From Hyphomicrobiales bacterium (GTDB lineage: Bacteria; Pseudomonadota; Alphaproteobacteria; Rhizobiales; TMED25), in the NCBI GenBank assembly GCA_016780665.1, contig JADHLM010000004.1, positions 1 to 31,428 on the forward strand: a stretch of DNA of 31,428 nucleotides. Direction: 5' to 3'. The notes beneath the pieces are model-generated. The model was not told the origin of the DNA, made no database searches, and was given only the letters and a program-made list of their open reading frames with translations. Positions 9,202 to 15,427 of this stretch are shown here, one piece after another. How positions within the stretch are numbered: position 1 is the first letter of the stretch; each line of letters opens with the position of its first letter. A program made the translations under genes and the position numbers.

Positions 9202-9207
9202 TATAAT
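9202..9207 (+). promoter_or_regulatory. Possible -10 element for purD
   Basis: A perfect TATAAT lies 38 nt before the purD ATG in the 89-nt divergent gap between xseA and purD. A TTAACA at 9177-9182 could act as a -35 element, but the spacer of 19 nt is long. In such AT-rich DNA a chance match is quite possible. No riboswitch-like fold was seen in the gap. Confidence 0.3.
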
Positions 9208-9245
9208 TTTGCGTTGAAATCAAAATTTAAACTAAATTCAAATAA

Positions 9246-10508
9246 ATGAAAATACTAATAATTGGAAGTGGTGGTCGGGAACATGCCATTTCGATGGCAT
9301 TATCTAAGAACTCAAATAATAACATGATATATGCTATACCTGGTAACCCTGGGATGCTTGAATATTGTGAATGTGTAAATATTGATCAACTTCAATTTGA
9401 TGAAATCATTTCATTTATTAAAAAAAATTCTATTGATCTTGTGATCATAGGACCAGAAGTTCCAATTTGTGAAGGACTAACCGACATTATTGAAGATATT
9501 GGGGTAAAAGTTTTTGCCCCTAATAAGCTAGCATCTGTATTAGAGTCATCCAAAAAGTTTACTAAAGAAATATCCTTTGAAAATAATATTCCAACCGGTC
9601 AAGCAAAATGGTTTATAGATTTTGTGGCTGCAGAAGATTATCTACAAAGTCTAGAGCCTCCTTATGTTATAAAAGCAGATGGTTTAGCAGCTGGAAAAGG
9701 TGTTTCTATTTGTGAAAATTATGATGATGCAATTGAGGCCCTAAAAGATATATTTAATGGACGTTTTGGAAAAAATCAGTCTGTTGTCATTGAAGAATTT
9801 TTGGATGGAGAAGAGATAAGCTACTTTGCAGTTACAGATGGTACAAATATGTACCCATTAATTGGCGCACAAGATCATAAACGACTCCTAAATGGTGATT
9901 TCGGTCCTAACACTGGTGGTATGGGTGCTTATTGCCCTCCACCACTTCTTACTAAAAATCTTGAAAATAAAATAATTAGTCAAATTCTTGAGCCCACACT
10001 AAATGGTTTAAAAAATCGAGGAATAAACTACAAAGGTGTCCTTTTCGCTGGATTAATGATAAAAGATAACGAGCCAAAGCTCATAGAATATAATATCAGA
10101 TTTGGTGATCCAGAAACCCAAGCATTACTAATGTTATTAAAATCAGATTTTACAGAATTAGTTATGAGCGTTGTAAATGGAGATCTAAATTCTTACAAAC
10201 TTGAATGGCATGATAAAAAGGCACTTACTGTAGTTCTAGCAAATGAAGGTTACCCAAATCAATATAATCAAAACGAAGAAATCACTGGAATTGATGAAGC
10301 AGAAAAGAACCCAAAAATAAAAGTCTTCCATGCTGGCACTAAAATTGGAGATGGGAAGCTTATTGCTACTGGTGGACGAGTACTAAATGTAACTTCTATT
10401 GATCATACAATTGAAAATGCAAGAGGTAATGCATACGAAGCGATAAAAAAAATACACTATAAAGGTAAAATTTATAGGGAGGATATTGCTTGGAGAGCTT
10501 TGGGGTAA
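9246..10508 (+). CDS. purD: Phosphoribosylamine--glycine ligase (GAR synthetase)
   Basis: PurD joins phosphoribosylamine to glycine with ATP, the second step of de novo purine synthesis. The 420-residue protein matches the usual length and order: the N-terminal IGSGGREHA nucleotide-fold motif (residues 6-14), the IIGPEVPICEGL segment, the ATP-grasp domain beginning with PYVIKADGLAAGKGV, the glycine-rich GPNTGGMGAYCP, and the metal-binding LIEYNIRFGDPETQ block. The C-terminal part, with GGRVLNV, is also typical. No other pur genes are adjacent. Its stop lies 1 nt from the stop of the convergent tadA gene, with no visible terminator between them. Confidence 0.96.
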   Translation: MKILIIGSGGREHAISMALSKNSNNNMIYAIPGNPGMLEYCECVNIDQLQFDEIISFIKKNSIDLVIIGPEVPICEGLTDIIEDIGVKVFAPNKLASVLESSKKFTKEISFENNIPTGQAKWFIDFVAAEDYLQSLEPPYVIKADGLAAGKGVSICENYDDAIEALKDIFNGRFGKNQSVVIEEFLDGEEISYFAVTDGTNMYPLIGAQDHKRLLNGDFGPNTGGMGAYCPPPLLTKNLENKIISQILEPTLNGLKNRGINYKGVLFAGLMIKDNEPKLIEYNIRFGDPETQALLMLLKSDFTELVMSVVNGDLNSYKLEWHDKKALTVVLANEGYPNQYNQNEEITGIDEAEKNPKIKVFHAGTKIGDGKLIATGGRVLNVTSIDHTIENARGNAYEAIKKIHYKGKIYREDIAWRALG

Positions 10509-10509
10509 A

Positions 10510-10956
10510 TTATCTTTTTGTTTTAAAATAAGACTTTATTAGTTTACTGCACTCAATTTCTAAAATACCCCCATAGATTTCTGGCGAATGATTAGACTCA
10601 TCTGATAAAAAATATTGATTTAATTGGAATGCTACCATATCATTTCGTTTAGATGAATAAGCTCCAAAATACAATCTACGGATCCTTGCATTAGATATGG
10701 CACCAGCACACATTAAACATGGTTCCATTGTTACAAATAAATCATAATCAACCAATCTGTTTGTTTTTAATTTTTCAGAAGCTGATCTGATTACAACTAT
10801 CTCTGCATGTGAAGTTGGATCGTGAGATGATTCTGTTAAATTATGCGCCTTAGATATTATTTTCCCACTTCTATGCACCAAAACAGCACCAACGGGAACC
10901 TCGTTATTGTTTTTAGCCTTTAGTGCCTCTTCAATTGCAATTTCCATAAATTTCAT
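10510..10956 (-). CDS. tadA: tRNA(adenine-34) deaminase TadA
   Basis: TadA converts adenosine 34 of tRNA-Arg(ACG) to inosine, allowing one tRNA to read three codons. The 148-residue protein carries the zinc-dependent deaminase signature: H50-A51-E52, with Glu52 as proton shuttle, and P-C80-L-M-C83-A-G-A-I, so His50, Cys80 and Cys83 bind zinc. The N-terminal block MEIAIEEALKAKNNNEVPVGAVLV is also typical. GAGGT lies about 6 nt before the ATG. A guanine or cytosine deaminase of the same fold is possible, but TadA is the usual single copy in alphaproteobacteria. It is divergent from the pseudouridine synthase gene. Confidence 0.9.
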   Translation of the reverse strand: MKFMEIAIEEALKAKNNNEVPVGAVLVHRSGKIISKAHNLTESSHDPTSHAEIVVIRSASEKLKTNRLVDYDLFVTMEPCLMCAGAISNARIRRLYFGAYSSKRNDMVAFQLNQYFLSDESNHSPEIYGGILEIECSKLIKSYFKTKR

Positions 10957-11012
10957 TGTTTACCTCAAAAACAATTCATATAAACTTTGTTTTTTTTTAA
11001 TATAATCAAATT

Positions 11013-11765
11013 ATGTCAAGTATAACCAATAAAAAAGAAATTCCCCAACGGATCGCTAAATTAATTGCTCATTCTGGTGCTTATTCAAGAAGAGATGCAG
11101 AAAAACTTATTCATGAAGGGAAAGTCGAAGTCGACGGTCAAATCTTAACTAGTCCTGCAATTCTAGTAGATGGTAGTGAAAAAATAGTTATTAATGGTAA
11201 AAAAATAAATACTAATTTTCATACAAAAATTTGGCTATTAAATAAGCCAAAAGGTTTTATATCAACAAGTAAGGATCCCCAGGGCAGGAAAACCATTTTC
11301 GATTTACTGCCTAAAAATATTAATCATATAATGCCTATTGGAAGGTTGGATTTAAATACTGAGGGATTACTATTATTTACAAATGATGGTAATTTATCGC
11401 GTTATATGGAGCACCCTGATAACAAAATAATTAGAAAGTATAAAATAAAAGTTCGTGGTAAGGTTGCTGAAGATTTAATAGCAAATTTACGAGAAAATAT
11501 AACAATAAGTCGTGTACAGTACAATATTATCACTGCGAATATAATATCCTACAGTCAATCTAATACATGGCTCAGTATTGAAATATCGGAAGGCAAAAAT
11601 AGAGAAATTAGAAATATTTGTGAGCACTTTAGATTGCAAATCAATAGATTAATTAGAACTAATTTTGGTCCATTTGAATTAAATAATATACAGAAAGGTG
11701 AATTCATTGAACTACCAAAAAAAATAGTAAAAGGTCGACTAAAAAAAATAGGTTATTTAGGTTAG
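11013..11765 (+). CDS. rluB: RsuA/RluB-family rRNA pseudouridine synthase
   Basis: The protein converts a specific uridine of rRNA to pseudouridine; in the RluB branch this is U2605 of 23S rRNA. The 250-residue product has an N-terminal S4 RNA-binding domain (about residues 11-64, QRIAKLIAHSGAYSRRDAEKL) and a catalytic domain with GRLDLNTEGLL (110-120), whose Asp113 is the expected nucleophile. The linker LLNKPKGFISTSKDPQGRKT matches the family. RsuA, RluE and RluF are close relatives, so the exact target site is inferred. A TATAAT at 11001-11006 is only 6 nt before the ATG, which would give an almost leaderless transcript if used, but no good -35 element was found. rsmD follows after 4 nt. 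Confidence 0.85.
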   Translation: MSSITNKKEIPQRIAKLIAHSGAYSRRDAEKLIHEGKVEVDGQILTSPAILVDGSEKIVINGKKINTNFHTKIWLLNKPKGFISTSKDPQGRKTIFDLLPKNINHIMPIGRLDLNTEGLLLFTNDGNLSRYMEHPDNKIIRKYKIKVRGKVAEDLIANLRENITISRVQYNIITANIISYSQSNTWLSIEISEGKNREIRNICEHFRLQINRLIRTNFGPFELNNIQKGEFIELPKKIVKGRLKKIGYLG

Positions 11766-11769
11766 ATTG

Positions 11770-12327
11770 ATGCGTGTGATAACAGGTATTGCCAAGGGTA
11801 AAAAACTAATCTCAAGTAAAGATAATAATATTAGGCCTACTTCAGATAAAGTAAAGATGGGAATATTTAATGTACTTTCTCATGGAAATGTGAACTTTCG
11901 TTTCGAAGACTCTGCAGTGCTTGATTTATTCTCTGGTTCTGGTGCCCTTGGTATTGAAGCATTATCAAGAGGAGCAAATAATTGTTTATTTGTCGATAAA
12001 AGTAGAGAGTCATTATCAATATGTGAGAAAAACGTAATAAGCTGTAACTTTAGTGAGAAATCATCCTCTAAATTATTTGACTTAGGGAGTAATCGAGCTT
12101 TCAATTATGGCAGTAAATTTGATCTAATATTTGCTGATCCTCCATATAAGAATGATTTTGCACCAATAATATTTAACTTTTTGACGAATAATCAATTATT
12201 TAAGAAAGGATCTCTAATTGTAATCGAAGAAAGTATTGATCAAAAATTAACAGCAAACAAAAGATTTAAACAGATTGCAAATAAAGTCTATGGTAATACT
12301 CAAGTATTATTCTTTGAAGTTATCTAA
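11770..12327 (+). CDS. rsmD: 16S rRNA (guanine-966-N2)-methyltransferase RsmD
   Basis: RsmD methylates G966 of 16S rRNA with S-adenosylmethionine. The protein has the family start MRVITGIAKGKKL, then IRPTSDKVKMGIFN (21-34), the SAM-binding LDLFSGSGALGIE (51-63) and the catalytic DPPY (123-126). I chose the ATG at 11770, giving 185 residues; a TTG directly before it (11767) is in frame, but family proteins begin with MR. It follows the pseudouridine synthase gene by 4 nt, so the two rRNA-modifying enzymes are probably cotranscribed. Its stop overlaps the stop of mutL by 4 nt in a tail-to-tail arrangement. Confidence 0.93.
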   Translation: MRVITGIAKGKKLISSKDNNIRPTSDKVKMGIFNVLSHGNVNFRFEDSAVLDLFSGSGALGIEALSRGANNCLFVDKSRESLSICEKNVISCNFSEKSSSKLFDLGSNRAFNYGSKFDLIFADPPYKNDFAPIIFNFLTNNQLFKKGSLIVIEESIDQKLTANKRFKQIANKVYGNTQVLFFEVI

Positions 12328-14102
12328 ATTCTTTCAAATAGTTTCTCAATCTCTTTCTGACTTAAGAAAATATGCGTAGGTCGTCCATGATTACATTGAC
12401 CCGAATTTGGTGTTTTCTCTATTTCTCTAAGTAACGCATTCATTTCATCAACTTTTAATACTCTTCCGCTGCGAACCGAACCATAACATGATATTTTTGA
12501 TAAAATATCATTTATTCTATTTTCAAGGGTTCTTCTCATAAATTCATCAGAAGGTAAATCTAATAAATCCCGCATTAATTCATTCACATTAGAATCTCTT
12601 ATCAATGAGGGGATAGATCTGATAAGTACTTCATCACCAAATTCTTCAAGTTCAATACCTACAGCATCTAGATCATTTTTAAATAATAATAATTTCTCTT
12701 TGTCAAATTGATCGCACGCATAAATATGAGGGATAAGCAATATTTGCTTTTCAATTGCATTCTCATGAATACTTTCTTTTAGTTTTTCGAAAACAATTCT
12801 TTCATGTGCAGCATGTTGATCGACAATGATCATACCTTCTGAATTTTGAGCGAGTATATAATTTTTAAAAATCTGCGCTCTAGCAAAGCCTAGAGGAAAC
12901 TCATTAATATCATCACTTATTGCATTAGAAGATAAGTTTTCTTTTTCTAGTATCTCATCATTTTTTTGGTTATTTATAGTGTATGATTCATCTAAATCAT
13001 ACATTGATAGATTAACCTGAGAGTTGATTTGTTGTCTGTCATATTGACTTTTATTAATTTGACTGGCTCTTTTTTCATAAAACTGACTAAATACATTTAA
13101 GCTCTGGTTGACTTTATGATTTAGAGCTCCTCGTATAGTACTGACTAATTTAGATTGTATTATTCTCTCATCAATAAATCTAACCTCAGATTTCGAGGGA
13201 TGGACATTTACATCTACTGAGTCATATGGAACTTTTATTTTAATTACGAAGATCGGAAATCTACCCTTAGGAAGTTTATCTCCATATGCAGCTCTAATAG
13301 CTCCACTCAATTTCCTATCTTGAATTATTCGATTATTTACAAGTAAGTATTGATGATTAGAATTAGATCTATTGTATGATGGTGACCCAATATTTCCAAC
13401 AATGCTCAAATTAGGGTCTTCATATCTTAATTCTATCATATTTTTCATGAAGTCAGTACCGAGTATTTCTTTTATTCTCCATTCAAAAATTTCCTTATGA
13501 TCACCATCAATAGATCCATAGCTAATATATTTTACGTTATCTATCTCAACATTGAATAATATACTTGGATTTGATAAAGCAAGTCTCTTTACAGAGCCAA
13601 CTATAGAATTTTGTTCAGCTCTCGAGCTTTTTAAAAATTTATACCTCGCTGGTAATTTTAAAAAGATATTACTAACTTTTACAACTGTCCCTTGATTTGC
13701 AGCTGATTTTTTATAGTCTTTGATATCACCATAATCGACAACAATTTGATATCCGGTATTACTGTTTGTTTTAGATATAATTTCTAATCTTGAGACAGAG
13801 CCTATAGAGGGGAGTGCTTCTCCTCTAAATCCAAGAGTCTTTATATTTTGTAGAGTATTTGAATTAAGTTTTGAAGTAGCATGCCTCTTAATACAGAGTT
13901 CTAGATCTGTTGGAGACATTCCATCTCCATCATCTTCAATTTCAATATACTCTTTACCACCATCTTTAATTCTGATGGTAATAGTTTTAGCATTAGCATC
14001 TATAGAATTTTCAATTAATTCTTTGACTATTGAAGCTGGTTTTTCAATCACCTCACCAGCAGCAATTTGATTTATTGTATTATTATCAAGAAGCTTTATC
14101 AT
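12324..14102 (-). CDS. mutL: DNA mismatch repair protein MutL with endonuclease motif
   Basis: MutL links mismatch recognition by MutS to strand incision. The 592-residue protein has the GHKL ATPase domain: IAAGEVIEKP (13-22) with ELIENSIDA (28-36), DDGDGM (57-62), TSKL (76-79) and GFRGEALPSI (91-100). A transducer domain follows, then a variable linker (about 335-400) and the dimerisation domain. That last domain contains DQHAAHERIVFE (428-439), an exact match to the DQHAx2Ex4E endonuclease signature, plus SCYGSVRSG (538-546) and GQCNHGRPT (568-576). This predicts a nicking MutL that does not depend on MutH. It is the last gene of the HAD-to-mutL run and is preceded by an unusual palindrome. 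Confidence 0.95.
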   Translation of the reverse strand: MIKLLDNNTINQIAAGEVIEKPASIVKELIENSIDANAKTITIRIKDGGKEYIEIEDDGDGMSPTDLELCIKRHATSKLNSNTLQNIKTLGFRGEALPSIGSVSRLEIISKTNSNTGYQIVVDYGDIKDYKKSAANQGTVVKVSNIFLKLPARYKFLKSSRAEQNSIVGSVKRLALSNPSILFNVEIDNVKYISYGSIDGDHKEIFEWRIKEILGTDFMKNMIELRYEDPNLSIVGNIGSPSYNRSNSNHQYLLVNNRIIQDRKLSGAIRAAYGDKLPKGRFPIFVIKIKVPYDSVDVNVHPSKSEVRFIDERIIQSKLVSTIRGALNHKVNQSLNVFSQFYEKRASQINKSQYDRQQINSQVNLSMYDLDESYTINNQKNDEILEKENLSSNAISDDINEFPLGFARAQIFKNYILAQNSEGMIIVDQHAAHERIVFEKLKESIHENAIEKQILLIPHIYACDQFDKEKLLLFKNDLDAVGIELEEFGDEVLIRSIPSLIRDSNVNELMRDLLDLPSDEFMRRTLENRINDILSKISCYGSVRSGRVLKVDEMNALLREIEKTPNSGQCNHGRPTHIFLSQKEIEKLFERI

Positions 14103-14111
14103 ATCAATTAC

Positions 14112-14125
14112 CGAACGTACGTTCG
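14112..14125. promoter_or_regulatory. Perfect 14-nt palindrome 10 nt upstream of mutL, LexA-box-like
   Basis: CGAACGTACGTTCG is its own reverse complement and fits the CGAAC-RNRY-GTTYG consensus known for LexA (DinR) in Bacillus and actinobacteria; the usual alphaproteobacterial LexA box is instead a direct GTTC-N7-GTTC repeat. It sits in the 27 nt between the DUF3035 stop and the mutL ATG. Alternatives are a short hairpin (5-bp stem, 4-nt loop) followed by TTTTTT on the plus strand, hence a possible terminator for antisense transcripts, or chance. A regulatory role is inferred, not shown. Confidence 0.35.
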
Positions 14126-14129
14126 TTTT

Positions 14130-14909
14130 TTAAAACAGCCCAAAGCCACTGCTCAACTCTCCCCATAGCCCCTTAAATACGTTTGGCATTTCGGTATCAG
14201 AATTATTTTCTTCCTCTGTCTCAGACCCTTCCTGAAGTTCATATGTGGTATTTGCTTCTTCTTTCACTTTATCAATACCAAGAACATCCTCAATTCTGAT
14301 ATCATAATTTACGTTATCATTTGATTTGCTTGAACCTACCTTTAGATTGCTTAGCATAAATTGATTCATACTTAAACCTTCAACATTGACACTATCATCC
14401 ATAGAAATAATTGGTTCATTATTTGTTATTGGACTTATTTCACTCAATCTCTCAGACTCTAGTTCAGGATCTAAAACTTCATTATTTTCACTCTTTAATC
14501 GAGCTAAATACTCTGCTAGTGTCTCATCCTCAAAAGCCCCTTCTTCTGAGTATAATTCCTTCTTTATTTCTGGGTTTGCATCTTCAGCCTTTGCCATTTG
14601 CAAAATATAAGCTTCACCTTCTGACACTTCATTAATATTTTGCGCGCCTAAAACTGCATCTTTAGCACTTGTCATAGGCTCATCAATAAACATGACCTGA
14701 TTTTCACTTGGAGGTCTTAATAGATAATCTGGTGGCATTTTTAGTGGTTTTTTAGTTATCGTCAAAAATTCGTCTGGAGGACCGGCTTGTAGTGCGTTTC
14801 CTGAATAAGAAGTAGAAACAAATTCCTTTAGCGAAGAACCGCAACTAGGTAATAGACAAAGTAATAAGAGAAGAAATGCTTTTGATAAATAATTTTTACT
14901 AAGGTTCAT
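14130..14909 (-). CDS. DUF3035 outer-membrane lipoprotein, BamF-like candidate
   Basis: This 259-residue protein has a lipoprotein signal peptide (hydrophobic 11-20, lipobox LPSC with Cys23 as the lipidation site). The block GPPDEFLTITKKPLKMPPDYLLRPPSE (about 43-69) is the conserved core of the DUF3035 family. The rest is acidic, low in complexity and probably disordered. DUF3035 lipoproteins sit next to lspA in many alphaproteobacteria. From memory, they may correspond to BamF, a lipoprotein of the alphaproteobacterial BAM complex, but I am not certain of that link. The start codon directly follows the lspA stop (TAAATG), so it is translated from the same message as the peptidase that should process it. 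Confidence 0.85.
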   Translation of the reverse strand: MNLSKNYLSKAFLLLLLCLLPSCGSSLKEFVSTSYSGNALQAGPPDEFLTITKKPLKMPPDYLLRPPSENQVMFIDEPMTSAKDAVLGAQNINEVSEGEAYILQMAKAEDANPEIKKELYSEEGAFEDETLAEYLARLKSENNEVLDPELESERLSEISPITNNEPIISMDDSVNVEGLSMNQFMLSNLKVGSSKSNDNVNYDIRIEDVLGIDKVKEEANTTYELQEGSETEEENNSDTEMPNVFKGLWGELSSGFGLF

Positions 14910-15416
14910 TTAACTAAATTCTTTTTTATTAATGTTAGGATAAATATAGCCATATATCAATATGAATAGACCCATTACTATATAAATATCCGCAACATTA
15001 AACACATACCAACTGAAATTTTTTATATGAAAATAAAAAAAATCTGCAACTGCAGAGTAGATCACCCTATCCATAATATTTGAGATCGCACCTGAAATGA
15101 TTAGTACACTTGAGATCATTCCAAATTTATTACCTGAGTTATTTATAATTTTCAGCACCCAAAGGCAAATTAGAAAAGATAAGCCACTAATAATAAGTTG
15201 TCCTGCATAACTGTCTTGCGGGAAAAGCCCATAACTAATTCCTTTATTCCAAATCAAAACTAGATCAAAAAAATCTGTTAGATTAATTGGTCCTTTGTTA
15301 TCATTCAATACATTTAGTAAGTAAACTTTTGTTAATCTATCAAATAGAAATAGAGCACAAATGTGTAGAGTGTATCTCTTGAGCTGTGATAGGAAGTTGA
15401 TATTTTCAATTATCAT
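14910..15416 (-). CDS. lspA: Lipoprotein signal peptidase (signal peptidase II)
   Basis: LspA cleaves the signal peptide of prolipoproteins after lipid attachment, in the inner membrane. The 168-residue protein has four hydrophobic segments and the two catalytic aspartates of this aspartyl protease family: Asp116 in SNIMDR and Asp143 in FNVADIY. The upstream NKGISYG (57-63) corresponds to the conserved N-x-G-x-x-x-G region. It begins 11 nt after the ileS stop, the widespread ileS-lspA pairing, and abuts the DUF3035 lipoprotein gene with no spacing. Confidence 0.95.
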   Translation of the reverse strand: MIIENINFLSQLKRYTLHICALFLFDRLTKVYLLNVLNDNKGPINLTDFFDLVLIWNKGISYGLFPQDSYAGQLIISGLSFLICLWVLKIINNSGNKFGMISSVLIISGAISNIMDRVIYSAVADFFYFHIKNFSWYVFNVADIYIVMGLFILIYGYIYPNINKKEFS

Positions 15417-15427
15417 TCAGATGATAC

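Noticed and set aside
11001..11006. TATAAT giving a leaderless transcript for the pseudouridine synthase gene
   Set aside because: No acceptable -35 at 16-18 nt upstream; TATAAT is common by chance in such AT-rich DNA. Mentioned only in the gene entry.
14386..14635. Two overlapping plus-strand open frames within the DUF3035 gene
   Set aside because: They lie opposite an acidic low-complexity stretch of a supported lipoprotein gene, and neither shows a family motif or ribosome-binding site.
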